This document shows, one piece after another, positions 9,126 to 17,964 of a stretch of DNA of 64,000 nucleotides. Source of the stretch: Desulfovibrio sp. JC022 (GTDB lineage: Bacteria; Desulfobacterota; Desulfovibrionia; Desulfovibrionales; Desulfovibrionaceae); the NCBI RefSeq assembly GCF_010470665.1, contig NZ_VOPZ01000001.1:558001-622000 (forward strand), given 5' to 3'. Below the pieces are notes generated by a model. It was given only the letters and a program-made list of their open reading frames with translations, searched no databases and was not told the DNA's origin. The translations under genes were made by a program, and so were the position numbers. Within the stretch, counting starts at the first letter, position 1, and each line of letters starts with the position of its first letter.

Positions 9126-9968
9126 ATGAAGATAGATATCAGGGTTTCTGAAATGCTCAGCGGACGGTTTACTGAGAAAATTTATGCTTCCGGGGAAAAG
9201 GTACGAATTGCCCCGCATGCTGTTGTCCGTGAAATTTCACGGGAGCTGGGGCTTGATGTGAACTGTGTTGAGCGGGCTGTTTTTTCGCACGAGGCTGTGC
9301 CGGAAAGATATGTGCGTAATCTCAGTACTTTTACAGCAGCTGAGCAGCGAAAATTGTTTTTTTCAAAAGTTGCCATGGTCGGGATCGGCGGTCTTGGCGG
9401 TCATCTTCTGGAATCGTTGGCCCGTGTCGGGGTGGGGCATATTACTGCCTGTGATGGTGATTGCTTTGAACCGTCTAATTTGAACAGGCAGAGATTCGCG
9501 GTTGAAAATTCCTTATATAGTAAGAAAAGTGAGGCCGCATTTGAAATGATCAGGGAAGTTAATCCTGCGGTCTTTCTGGATGTACGTTCAGATTTTATTG
9601 AAGATGATTTTGAATCTTTTATCAGAGGAGCGGATCTTGTGGCGGACTGTCTGGGAGGTCTTGCGTACAGAACAAAGCTCAAGGAAGCTGCAGCAAATAT
9701 GGGTATTCCAATGGTGACTGCATCCGTAGCAGGTTGGTCCGGGATCGTTTCTACTGTCTATCCGGGTAACAATTCTCCGGCTGATTTTTTCGGTTCCGAC
9801 AACGGCCTTGAAGAAGAGCTGGGAACTCCTGTTCCAGCTATATCCACTGCTGTGGGGATTCAAAGCGGTGAAATTTTAAAGGTACTTAGCGGAAAAGACC
9901 CCGCTCTTGCTGGAAAGGCTCTTATGTTTGATCTTTCCAAGTTATATTTTGATACGGTGTCTATTTGA
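9126..9968 (+). CDS. ThiF/MoeB/HesA-family adenylyltransferase
   Basis: 280 residues with an E1-like Rossmann fold: nucleotide-binding GIGGLGG (near residue 85), an acidic residue ending the second strand (ACDGD) and the Arg finger motif SNLNRQ. Proteins of this fold adenylate the C-terminal Gly of a ubiquitin-like sulfur carrier such as ThiS or MoaD. The usual C-terminal CxxC zinc pairs are not evident, and VADCLGG supplies a Cys in the expected catalytic region. An N-terminal stretch of about 85 residues precedes the E1 core. The ATG at 9126 was preferred over one ten codons upstream because GGGGGG sits just before it. The partner carrier protein is not in the window. Confidence 0.8.
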   Translation: MKIDIRVSEMLSGRFTEKIYASGEKVRIAPHAVVREISRELGLDVNCVERAVFSHEAVPERYVRNLSTFTAAEQRKLFFSKVAMVGIGGLGGHLLESLARVGVGHITACDGDCFEPSNLNRQRFAVENSLYSKKSEAAFEMIREVNPAVFLDVRSDFIEDDFESFIRGADLVADCLGGLAYRTKLKEAAANMGIPMVTASVAGWSGIVSTVYPGNNSPADFFGSDNGLEEELGTPVPAISTAVGIQSGEILKVLSGKDPALAGKALMFDLSKLYFDTVSI

Positions 9969-10035
9969 TGTGAGTATGGATACATTGTTTGGAGATTCGT
10001 TTTAGTCTGAGTTGATAAATATATTATATAGGAAG

Positions 10036-10070
10036 CCGGGGCATAATAAAAAAATGCCTCGGTTTTTTTT
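10036..10070 (+). terminator. Rho-independent terminator after ThiF-like gene
   Basis: A 9-bp stem (CCGGGGCAT pairing with ATGCCTCGG, one G-U) around a 9-nt A-rich loop is followed by eight T residues. Confidence 0.85.
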
Positions 10071-10482
10071 GTGCGGAAGACTTAGAAAGAATTAAAAAGT
10101 GGCAGCATAGTTTCTGTTAGTGAATTTGGCTTGCGTCTCATGTTGTATAACGTTTTGATTGCAATGATATTCGTATATAATTTTATTTGTATGAGGGGAA
10201 TTTTATTGTTAAGTGCTTATGTGAAAAATTGTACTTAATATTTTATATCGATTGTATTTAAAATTTGTTTTTTTAAACAATGGATGGTTTGTTGTTTTAT
10301 AATATTATTGTTTTGGTTTTTATTCAGATAAATCTTTTTAAAATATAAAAATGAAAATAGCAATGCAAATAGGTGAATCTATTGGGAAAATATCATATTT
10401 ATGTAGACAAAATGTGTTTTTATATATAATCCTGCATTTGTGTCGGTGAGTGCCGATCCTGTTTTGTATCAAAGGAGGACAT
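10071..10482. other. AT-rich intergenic stretch, no gene seen
   Basis: About 410 bp, strongly AT-rich, without an ORF of credible length or coding character on either strand. The longest start-to-stop run with a possible Shine-Dalgarno is about 15 codons near 10190. It holds a TATAAT-like box near 10175 and another at 10425. The composition differs from the flanks and could reflect decayed or acquired sequence. Confidence 0.6.
10404..10430 (+). promoter_or_regulatory. Candidate sigma70 promoter
   Basis: TAGACA (5 of 6 to the -35 consensus) and TATAAT (perfect -10) are separated by 15 bp, about 52 bp before the ATG of the small protein gene. The spacer is short and the background AT-rich, so this is tentative. 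Confidence 0.35.
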
Positions 10483-10713
10483 ATGAATAAGCATTTTGAG
10501 GATGTTGTCGTAGAAATTAACAATGTTTCTGCTGCTCTTGAATTTATAAGTGAATCTATCGAGTGTCTTTCTGCGGAGGGAAAATCTGTTAACGCATGCG
10601 GATTGGCATATTTGACAAGATTATTGGGTCGAAAGTCTTCCGGTGTTGCTGAATCCTGCTGGGGAATCGGTTCAGAACCGTGCTCAGGAAGTAGCGAGTC
10701 GTGTGATTCTTAA
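10483..10713 (+). CDS. Small protein of unknown function, Ser/Cys-rich tail
   Basis: 76 residues, unrecognised. The start is supported by an excellent AAAGGAGG Shine-Dalgarno six bases ahead of the ATG; an in-frame ATG eleven codons upstream lacks one. The first 50 residues look helical and acidic/hydrophobic (VVVEINNVSAALEFISESI); the last 20 are rich in Ser, Gly and Cys (four Cys in the protein, three of them near the end). No signal peptide or membrane segment. It lies 144 bp ahead of the receiver-PP2C gene on the same strand, so a joint signalling role is possible but unproven. Confidence 0.65.
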   Translation: MNKHFEDVVVEINNVSAALEFISESIECLSAEGKSVNACGLAYLTRLLGRKSSGVAESCWGIGSEPCSGSSESCDS

Positions 10714-10857
10714 TTATGGGCCTGTTTATACTACATAATGGATCTGAGTTGTGGTAATGTGAGAGCGAAAAGTAAAAACAACTTCGCAATGAAGGTTTAT
10801 TGTCCTGTATTGGTCGGCTGAATTCGCAGCAGCGTGAATGTTTCCGGAGGTTTTCAG

Positions 10858-12051
10858 GTGAGTGAAAGTGATCTTGATGTTAAGTCGGGTGAAGAGATTC
10901 CTAAAATTCTGGTGGTAGATGACTCTGCTACCATGAGGAATTTTTTAACCCGTGTACTTGAAGATGATTATGATGTTGAAACAGCCTCCGACGGAGTTGA
11001 GTGCATTACTCAATACATGAAGGTTCGGCCTAGTGTCATCTTGCTTGATTTACTTATGCCCGGAATGGACGGTTTTGATGTTATTGAAAAAGTTCGTAAT
11101 GTGATCAACGATCAGGAAGTCATCATTATCGTTCTTACCGGTCAGGACGAACAGGAAATTAAAGCCCGCGCCCTTAATAGCGGAGCCAACGACTATCTGA
11201 CCAAGCCCTTTCATGTTGTAGAGTTGAAGGCTAGGGTCGGTGTCGCTATCAGACAGGTTATGCTTACCCGGGAATTGCAGGCAGCTAACTCAAGTCTGCA
11301 ACGTGCTTACGACATAATTGATGATGAAGTTAAGCTTGTGGCCCGGCTTCAGGATAAATTGCTGCCCACTGTTGTTCCGGTTATTGACGGGCTTGATATT
11401 AAAAGTATGTACCGCCCGTCCGGTCGAGCCAGTGGAGATTATTACGATGTTTTCGGGCTGGAAGAAGGGGTCGTCCGGGTAATTATGGCTGATGTTTCCG
11501 GGCATGGCCCGCAGGCGGCATTCATCATGGCTATCGTGCGTACTCTTTTCAAGGCAGACGGGGAGAATCATAATGATCTTGCCGACAGTCTCGGGCAAAT
11601 CAACGAGCATCTTCTCGACCTGATCGGCAAAGACAGTTATTTTGTTACCTTGTTTGCCGCTGACATTGATTTTAATCAGGGCGTAATGAAATACATGAGC
11701 GCGGGGCATTGTCCGGCTTTGGTTATGCTGGATGGAAAAATGAGTGATCCGCTGGTGGCGGAAGTTCCTCCTTTAGGTTTTTTTCCGGTGGACAGTGTTC
11801 TTTCGGAATGTCGGTTTTCATCTTCTCTGCGTCTGTTTCTGTTTACTGACGGATGTTATGAATGGCGCATGAATGATGACTTTTTCAGCCTTGAGCCTTT
11901 TGTGGAAATAGCTGAAGGGCTAATGCTCGATAATTCCCTGCATCTTGATTCAATTGAAGATATACTTGAGGAGAAAACCGGGTTCCGGCCGGTTTTTGAT
12001 GATGATGTAACCGCACTCTCAATCGATTGGGTTGGCTCTACGGCATCCTAG
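10858..12051 (+). CDS. Response regulator with PP2C-type (RsbU/SpoIIE) phosphatase output
   Basis: 397 residues. The N-terminal receiver domain (about 15-130) has the acidic pair in VVDDSA, phospho-acceptor Asp in LLDLLMPGMDG and Lys in YLTKPF. After a helical linker comes a PPM/SpoIIE-type Ser/Thr phosphatase domain with the metal-binding signatures GDYYDV, ADVSGHG, SAGHCP, FTDG and FDDDVT intact, so it should be active. Such proteins usually dephosphorylate an anti-sigma-factor antagonist in a partner-switching pathway; none is adjacent. GTG at 10858 was chosen because GGAGG sits 7 bp upstream; an ATG eight codons earlier has no Shine-Dalgarno. Its stop overlaps the stop of the convergent gene. 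Confidence 0.9.
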   Translation: MSESDLDVKSGEEIPKILVVDDSATMRNFLTRVLEDDYDVETASDGVECITQYMKVRPSVILLDLLMPGMDGFDVIEKVRNVINDQEVIIIVLTGQDEQEIKARALNSGANDYLTKPFHVVELKARVGVAIRQVMLTRELQAANSSLQRAYDIIDDEVKLVARLQDKLLPTVVPVIDGLDIKSMYRPSGRASGDYYDVFGLEEGVVRVIMADVSGHGPQAAFIMAIVRTLFKADGENHNDLADSLGQINEHLLDLIGKDSYFVTLFAADIDFNQGVMKYMSAGHCPALVMLDGKMSDPLVAEVPPLGFFPVDSVLSECRFSSSLRLFLFTDGCYEWRMNDDFFSLEPFVEIAEGLMLDNSLHLDSIEDILEEKTGFRPVFDDDVTALSIDWVGSTAS

Positions 12052-12917
12052 GTCTGTTTTGTAATTTTGTTCTTGAAGGCATTTAGCACTGCTTTTATTT
12101 CGTTGCGATATAAATACGACATGAGCAGGAGAACAAGGGTTACAGTGATGTCTGCTGTTTTGTGATGATTTTGTTCTCTGTCCGGCAGATCAAGCCATTT
12201 GTTTATAATGGTTCGTTTTCTTTCCGGAGGAATGGCAGCCATATTCTTATTGATAAGTTTGACCAGCCCAGGATTATTTTTGCTTACTGTGGGGTAAAGC
12301 TCTCTGGTATAAAGTTCCTGAACGTTTTTGAATAAGTCCGTTATCCCAAATTTATTCATCTGATAGAGAGCCACCGGGCAGTCGGCTACGAATATTTTTA
12401 GCCGCCCTTCAGCTGCGGCTGTGTACATTGCATGCGCCGAATCAAAAAGCATAAGCGGGGTGTATGGGTGGTGGTGTTCCATGAAAATTTTCGCGTAGCC
12501 TTCTTTGATTACTCCGCAGCTTTCACCTCCGTTTAATATCGTTTTTTCATTAATGTTCCGGGCAGCAAAAAGTCCGCCTTTGAAATGAAAAATGTAATCT
12601 CCGTAGAGCATTTTTTCTGCGCGGCTTTTTGAATAAAACATGCCTCCGTTAATGCTGGCTTTACCGCTTATTGTATCTTGCACGGCAGTTTTCCAGGGCT
12701 GAAGCCTGAATTTGATTTCCGTCCCGGACTGCTCGGACCATTCTTTCCATAAATCAATAAGTACCCCGTCCGGCTTACCTTTATTATTTATAAAAGCGAG
12801 CGGAGGCATGCTTGAGGAGTGAGTTACGATAAGGGGGGAAGAAGTAGCAACTTCTGCCGTTAATATAATTGATACCGCGGCAATGGTGGCGAAGATGTGT
12901 TTTATGGATGTTGTCAT
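12048..12917 (-). CDS. Periplasmic solute-binding protein, family 3 type
   Basis: About 289 residues. A signal peptide (TTSIKHIFATIAAVSIILT) precedes a bacterial extracellular solute-binding protein family 3 fold: PPLAFINNKGKPDGVLIDLWKEW, with a Tyr/Phe-Lys-rich second lobe, and a final hydrophobic segment (VTLVLLLMSYLY, about residues 258-272) suggesting a membrane-anchored form. No transporter permease or ATPase is adjacent, so it may be an orphan binding or sensory protein. The frame opens at a TTG 21 codons upstream; ATG 12917 is preferred because the signal peptide begins there. It converges on the receiver-PP2C gene with a shared CTAG. Confidence 0.75.
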   Translation of the reverse strand: MTTSIKHIFATIAAVSIILTAEVATSSPLIVTHSSSMPPLAFINNKGKPDGVLIDLWKEWSEQSGTEIKFRLQPWKTAVQDTISGKASINGGMFYSKSRAEKMLYGDYIFHFKGGLFAARNINEKTILNGGESCGVIKEGYAKIFMEHHHPYTPLMLFDSAHAMYTAAAEGRLKIFVADCPVALYQMNKFGITDLFKNVQELYTRELYPTVSKNNPGLVKLINKNMAAIPPERKRTIINKWLDLPDREQNHHKTADITVTLVLLLMSYLYRNEIKAVLNAFKNKITKQT

Positions 12918-13072
12918 TTTTGCCACAGCTATCTTTTTGTGTCTTGATGTGTTGCTTGCAAAATATATTATTAGCAGCAAGAGCTGGGGTAATCCATATA
13001 AATATTTATAACTGTAAATTAGTATAGAAATAATTCTCGGTGAGGCGTGCAGAAGGCCATTACGCAGGTGGG

Positions 13073-14386
13073 TTAACTTGCTGCGGCAAGTTCCATTAAT
13101 TTGGCAAAGCTTTCCTCAATGGTTTGCTTGTCTTCGACCAGCTGTTGCAGAAAATCGTTGATGACCGGAACCATTTTTATGGCGGTGTCAATTTCCGGGT
13201 TGGCACCTTTTTGGTAAGCTCCGATGTTAACCATGTCTTCAACTTTTCGGAAGGTAGCCAACTGGCCGAGGACCTTGCGTCCGGCGGCTACAATATCACC
13301 CTGTACAATATCTCCGCGTACACGGCTGACGCTTTTGAGTACGTCGATGCAGGGGTAGTGTCCCTGGTCGGCAAGGTCGCGGGTGAGTACAATGTGTCCG
13401 TCAAGAATTGAACGCACGGCATCGGCAATGGGTTCGGTAAAGTCGTCACCGTCAACCAGTACTGTGTAAATTCCGGTGATGGACCCGTGCTGATTCTTTC
13501 CTGCGCGCTCCAGCAGTTTGGGTAACTGGGCGAACACTGAAGGTGTGTAACCTCCACGGGTCGGCGGTTCGCCAGCGGCTAGGCCCACTTCTCGGCCGGC
13601 CATGGCAAAGCGGGTTACCGAGTCCATCATCAAAAGGACGTCTTTGTTCAGGTCACGGAAATATTCGGCAATGGCGGTGGCAGTATATGCTGCGCGCATA
13701 CGGATAAGCGGGCTTTTGTCGGAAGTGGCGATGACCAGCACTGAACGGGCCAGTCCTTCCGGTCCGAGATCACGTTCTATGAATTCGACAACCTCACGAC
13801 CACGCTCGCCGACCAGAGCGATAACGTTGATATCTGCCACAGTGTAGCGGGCCATCATGGAGAGCAGTGTCGATTTTCCGACCCCTGATCCGGCCATAAT
13901 ACCCATGCGCTGGCCTTTGCCGATGGTCAGCAGGCCGTTGATAGATTTGACACCGACGTCAAGCGGTTCATTGATGCGTGGACGTTCCAGCGGGTTGGGA
14001 GGGTCGCGATGCAGGGGGTTGTAAGCTTCGGGTATGATAGGGCCTTTGCCGTCAATTGGTTCGCCAAAGGCGTCAACAGCACGTCCCAGCAGGTTCATGC
14101 CTACAGGAACCTTGGGCGGAGTTCTGGAGTTTTCAATCAGGCTGCCGGGACTGATGCCATGCATTTCCCCGTAAGGCATGAACAGGCAGGCACCATCCCT
14201 GAAGCCGACGACTTCAGCGGCGATGGGGGATTCTGCTTCTTCGGGTATGAGTTGACAGACTGAACCCAAGGGGGCTTTGATGCCCTTTCCTTCGGCAATC
14301 AGCCCGACAACCTTGCTTACCCGGCCGTAGCTGCGGCAGGGGTCCAGTGCGGAAAGGAGTTGTGTGCAGCCTTTCATGTCGGCCAT
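13073..14386 (-). CDS. fliI: Flagellar export ATPase FliI
   Basis: 437-residue ATPase of the flagellar type III export apparatus, homologous to the F1 beta subunit. Walker A GSGVGKSTL (near residue 167), Walker B VLLMMDSVTRFA (near 250) and the EPPTRGGYTPSVFA stretch typical of FliI/YscN are present. It forms a hexamer at the export gate together with its regulator FliH, encoded 2 bp upstream. The ATG has a GGGAGAA Shine-Dalgarno. It is the last flagellar gene of the operon here; fliJ, often next, is not found downstream. Confidence 0.97.
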   Translation of the reverse strand: MADMKGCTQLLSALDPCRSYGRVSKVVGLIAEGKGIKAPLGSVCQLIPEEAESPIAAEVVGFRDGACLFMPYGEMHGISPGSLIENSRTPPKVPVGMNLLGRAVDAFGEPIDGKGPIIPEAYNPLHRDPPNPLERPRINEPLDVGVKSINGLLTIGKGQRMGIMAGSGVGKSTLLSMMARYTVADINVIALVGERGREVVEFIERDLGPEGLARSVLVIATSDKSPLIRMRAAYTATAIAEYFRDLNKDVLLMMDSVTRFAMAGREVGLAAGEPPTRGGYTPSVFAQLPKLLERAGKNQHGSITGIYTVLVDGDDFTEPIADAVRSILDGHIVLTRDLADQGHYPCIDVLKSVSRVRGDIVQGDIVAAGRKVLGQLATFRKVEDMVNIGAYQKGANPEIDTAIKMVPVINDFLQQLVEDKQTIEESFAKLMELAAAS

Positions 14387-14388
14387 GG

Positions 14389-15126
14389 TTATTCTCCCGT
14401 TCCTGGCGCGAGCTGTCCGAGAATTGCCTGTACGCCTTCCCAGCGGGAAGTGACGGTATTCTCGATCATAGCATCGGCGGCTTCGACAATAACTCCTCCG
14501 TTGTCGATGGCGGGATCAGCCTTGATCCGCCATTTGGCAAGGTCGGGGTGTTCGGTCTGGGCCTGCTCAAGCAGGGGGCCTATGATTCCGCTGTCATCCG
14601 GGGATACTTTAATCACCAGCTGGGTCATGGAATCTATGCGGTTCAGGGCATCGTCAAGCAGGGCTGCAAGGATTTCCTGTCTGCGGCTTTCCATTTCCAC
14701 GGCCAATGTTTTCTCTATGACCATGAAGACCAGTGAGATGGCATCGGCTGACTGGGCCATCATCACATTGTGTGACTGGTCTTGAATTGCCTGCAAGGTC
14801 TGGCCGAGATGCTGGCTGAAGCCTATCATCTGCTGTTCAGCGTCCTGAGCGGCTTGAGCCTGTCCGGCGGCATATCCTTCCGCCTGCGCATTGGCCTTGA
14901 TGGCTTCCGCGTCAGTCATGGCTTTGGCAATTATCTCCTTGGCCATGTTCTGGGCTTTAGCCTTGACCCGCTCATAATATTCGCGGTCAGTGTCGTCGTT
15001 CCAGGTCGGCTTCTTTTTGCCTTCCATTTCCTGTATCGTCATCTCCTGAGTCTTGTTGTTGGAATCAAGACCCATGATGACCCTACCGGTGTAGAACTTG
15101 TCTTCTTCAGCCTTAGACAAAGACAT
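14389..15126 (-). CDS. fliH: Flagellar assembly protein FliH
   Basis: 245 residues. The N-terminal half is charged and coiled-coil-like with Ala/Glu/Lys repeats (KAKAQNMAKEIIAKA, about 55-110), and the C-terminal half resembles the V/F-ATPase E/delta-type domain (IEKTLAVEMESRRQEILAAL). FliH holds FliI in an inhibited dimer and docks it at the C ring. It overlaps the fliG 3' end by 14 bp and precedes fliI by 2 bp. Confidence 0.9.
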   Translation of the reverse strand: MSLSKAEEDKFYTGRVIMGLDSNNKTQEMTIQEMEGKKKPTWNDDTDREYYERVKAKAQNMAKEIIAKAMTDAEAIKANAQAEGYAAGQAQAAQDAEQQMIGFSQHLGQTLQAIQDQSHNVMMAQSADAISLVFMVIEKTLAVEMESRRQEILAALLDDALNRIDSMTQLVIKVSPDDSGIIGPLLEQAQTEHPDLAKWRIKADPAIDNGGVIVEAADAMIENTVTSRWEGVQAILGQLAPGTGE

Positions 15127-16114
15127 CTCCTGAACCTCTGCTGATCATTATCCGGCCTTCGTCTTCGAGGCGGCGGATATTCTTTACAATATTCTGCTGT
15201 GCACCTTCCACATCGGAAAGTTTCACAGGTCCCATGATTTCGAGGTCTTCGCGGATCATATTGGAAGCTCGTTCGGACATGTTCTTGAAGAAAAGCTCCT
15301 GTAAATCGTCAGATGCACCCTTGAGTGCGGTGGTGAGCTCTTCGTTTGAAACTTCCTTGAGCAGTTCGCGGATCGCGCGATCGTCCAGCCCTTTGATGTC
15401 TTCGAAAACGAACATGAGGTTCCTGATTTCTTCGGCCATCTGGGTGGATTCTTCCTCGATTTCTGAAAGAACTTCCTCTTCTGTTGAGCGGTCCACGGCG
15501 TTGAGGATTTCCGCTACTGCGGGGACGCCGCCCACTTTCTTTCCTTCCTTGCCGCCCATGGCGATCAGCTGGCTTTGAAGCACCCGATCCACTTCCATGA
15601 GCATTTCTTCCGCAACCGCTTCCAGTTTGGCCAGTCTCATGAGCACTTCGGCTCTTACGCCGCCGGGCAGGTTGGATATAAGATCCGCTGCCTGATCCGG
15701 GTGCAGGTGACCAATGATAAGGGCCAGTGTCTGCGGATGTTCGTTCCTGAGAATCTGGGCCAGAATCTTGGGACTGACGTTCTGGAGTTCCTGAAAAGGA
15801 GCTGGGCCGCTTTCAAGGTCGAGTTTATCCAGAATGTATTTTGCGGTTTCTTCATCAAGGGATTTACTGAGCAGCCTTTTGACCTGATCAGCTCCGCCCA
15901 TGAGAAGTTCAGCACCGTAAGCCAGAGTTTCGTTGAACTCTTTAAGTACTTCCAAAACCTGTTCCTTGGGGACTGAATCCATCTCCAGCATGGCTTTTGA
16001 TACTTCGGCAATTTCTTGACGATTCATGCGTTTGAAGGTTTCAGCGGTAAACTTGTCCCCGAGGGCGAGAAGTACGATTGCTGTTTTTTGGTTACCGGTG
16101 AACGGCGTTGACAA
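15113..16114 (-). CDS. fliG: Flagellar motor switch protein FliG
   Basis: 333-residue C-ring protein linking the MS ring (FliF) to FliM and the stator. N-terminal GNQKTAIVLLALGD, the middle-domain EHPQTLALIIGHLHPDQAA motif (near residue 130), and the C-terminal charged torque helix region with FVFEDIKGLDDRAIRELLKEV are all recognisable. The start is TTG at 16114, supported by AGGAGGC eight bases upstream inside the end of fliF. Confidence 0.97.
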   Translation of the reverse strand: MSTPFTGNQKTAIVLLALGDKFTAETFKRMNRQEIAEVSKAMLEMDSVPKEQVLEVLKEFNETLAYGAELLMGGADQVKRLLSKSLDEETAKYILDKLDLESGPAPFQELQNVSPKILAQILRNEHPQTLALIIGHLHPDQAADLISNLPGGVRAEVLMRLAKLEAVAEEMLMEVDRVLQSQLIAMGGKEGKKVGGVPAVAEILNAVDRSTEEEVLSEIEEESTQMAEEIRNLMFVFEDIKGLDDRAIRELLKEVSNEELTTALKGASDDLQELFFKNMSERASNMIREDLEIMGPVKLSDVEGAQQNIVKNIRRLEDEGRIMISRGSGDVFV

Positions 16115-16115
16115 T

Positions 16116-17723
16116 TTAAGCTGCCTCCTGCTGCTTCAGCCAGCTCTTTAGCACCTGCACAGCCTGATCCATGTTCTTTTCCGAGAGTTGCAGAGCCTGA
16201 GCCTTGGCGTTCTCCAGTCTACGTGCCGTATCAAGAGCCTCTTCGTCAAGGTCGCTTTCATCAATTGCGAGTCTTTCACCTGCTTCGGGCAGTCCTGCAA
16301 CTTCGTCAATTTCATCTTCAGTAACACGGGGTTTGATCAGAGCCATGACTACCGGACGTACAACCAGAATCAGGAAGAGGAAGATCAGGAGGCCGTTGAG
16401 GAAAGGCTTGCCAAGGCGCTGTGCGTATTCGAGCATGGTGCGCATGAGGCCTTCGTCACCGAACATATCCTGCATGCCGAAGGACATATTGGAGACTTCA
16501 ACTATATCGCCGCGTACTTCGTCATAACCGACTGCGGAGCTTACCAGTTCCCGGATGCGCTGCATTTCTTCTTCAGAGCGGGGGACGTAGGTCATTTCGC
16601 CGGTGTCAGGGTCTTTGGTGTAGGTTCCGTCAACGATAACCGCTACGCTGAGGCGTTTGAGCTCGCCTACAGGAACGATGATCTGCTGTTCTTCTTTATT
16701 GATTTCATAGTTGGTGGTGCGGGTTTCACGGGTGGAGTCCTGAGTAGTGGCTGTTCCGGTGAAACCGTCGCCGCGAAAGTTTGCCTCGGGTACGCCGCCG
16801 TCAACATTGGCGGTACCGCGTGTTGTTTCTTCACTGGTCTGTTCGGAGCGTGCCACCTGACCGTCAGGGTCGTATGCTTCTGTCTTGATGGTGCGCTGTC
16901 TGAAGTCGAGATCTGCGTTAACTTTGGCGATGACTTTATCCGGTCCGACGATGGGCATGAGCAGACGCTGGATGCGCTGTTCAATCTTGGATTCGAGGCC
17001 GGATTTGTATTCGAGCTGGCTGTTGGTGATGTTCAGTCCCAGTCCGCCGTCATCTTCGGGCTGGTAGAGGACCTGTCCGCGCATATCAGTAATAGTGACG
17101 TGCCCAGGTTTCAAACCTTCAACAGACATGACTACGAGATTTAATACACCTTTGATCTGCTTATCGGAAAGCTTTTCCCCTTCTTTGAGCTTAAGGACTA
17201 CGGAAGCTGAAGGGTCAATTTGCTCTTCAATAAACAGGGACTTGGAAGGCATCACCAGATGGACTCTGGCGCGGTCAACCTGCGGAAATTCGGTGATTGT
17301 ACGTGCTAGTTCACCCTGTAGGGCACGCTGGTAGTTGATGCGCTGAATGAAGTCAGTTTGTCCGATTTGAACCTCGTCGAAAATTTCATAGCCGATTCCC
17401 TGTCCGTGAAGAGCTCCTTCCCCGGCTATTTTCAGGCGCAGGTCGTAGACTTTATCTGCGGGAACCAGAATTGTAGAACCGTTGTCCTCAATTTTGTAAG
17501 GCTCCTTGGTAGATTGCAGGATGGAAACAACGCGGGATGCGTCTTCTGCGTAAAGTTTGGTGTAAAGAACTCTGTACTCAGTCTGGTTGAGCCAGAATAC
17601 CATGAGAATGAATGCGATTACGACTGTGGCCGCAAGTCCGCCGATCATGATCCGCTGTGAAACTGTGCGGTCAGACCAGAAACCTTGAAATTTACCCAGA
17701 TACTCAACGATGAAATTTGGCAT
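16116..17723 (-). CDS. fliF: Flagellar MS-ring protein FliF
   Basis: 535 residues, the membrane ring that nucleates the basal body. Two transmembrane segments flank the periplasmic ring-building domains (about residues 25-47 and 442-463), and the C-terminal tail (AVQVLKSWLKQQ) is the FliG-binding part. The ring motif region YKIEDNGSTILVPADKVYDLR is typical of the family. SD AGGAG precedes the ATG. It is separated from fliE by 241 bp that contain an attenuator-like hairpin, whereas all other gaps in the operon are short. Confidence 0.97.
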   Translation of the reverse strand: MPNFIVEYLGKFQGFWSDRTVSQRIMIGGLAATVVIAFILMVFWLNQTEYRVLYTKLYAEDASRVVSILQSTKEPYKIEDNGSTILVPADKVYDLRLKIAGEGALHGQGIGYEIFDEVQIGQTDFIQRINYQRALQGELARTITEFPQVDRARVHLVMPSKSLFIEEQIDPSASVVLKLKEGEKLSDKQIKGVLNLVVMSVEGLKPGHVTITDMRGQVLYQPEDDGGLGLNITNSQLEYKSGLESKIEQRIQRLLMPIVGPDKVIAKVNADLDFRQRTIKTEAYDPDGQVARSEQTSEETTRGTANVDGGVPEANFRGDGFTGTATTQDSTRETRTTNYEINKEEQQIIVPVGELKRLSVAVIVDGTYTKDPDTGEMTYVPRSEEEMQRIRELVSSAVGYDEVRGDIVEVSNMSFGMQDMFGDEGLMRTMLEYAQRLGKPFLNGLLIFLFLILVVRPVVMALIKPRVTEDEIDEVAGLPEAGERLAIDESDLDEEALDTARRLENAKAQALQLSEKNMDQAVQVLKSWLKQQEAA

Positions 17724-17875
17724 ACTAAAACTCCTGACGATTTTTCATTTGTTTAAGCAATATGCAGTCCAACGTAAAGTTGTTTATTGAAATTAGTAGT
17801 TTATCGCGGTTGTTTTGAGAGAGGTCTTAGGCGGCGAGAGCAGGTGACAAAAAAATGTCCGGACTTAAGACGAGT

Positions 17876-17921
17876 AAAAGCCGCCATAAAAGAAGCCTGT
17901 TTAGGACCCTCTTATGGCAGC
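17876..17921 (-). terminator. Attenuator-like hairpin between fliE and fliF
   Basis: Read leftward, GCTGCCATAA pairs with TTATGGCGGC (10 bp with one wobble, extendable by about 3 bp), followed by only four T residues. It may terminate part of the transcription after fliE or protect an mRNA end. Confidence 0.5.
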
Positions 17922-17964
17922 TGTATTTTCTAAGATGGTAGTCGGAGCAAATTGATCTACCTGA

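Noticed and set aside
10185-10240. 15-codon open frame with a GAGGGG upstream
   Set aside because: Too short and without any supporting conservation or context.
12981-13072. fliJ after fliI
   Set aside because: No ORF of suitable size or helical composition lies between fliI and the next gene; if present it is elsewhere.
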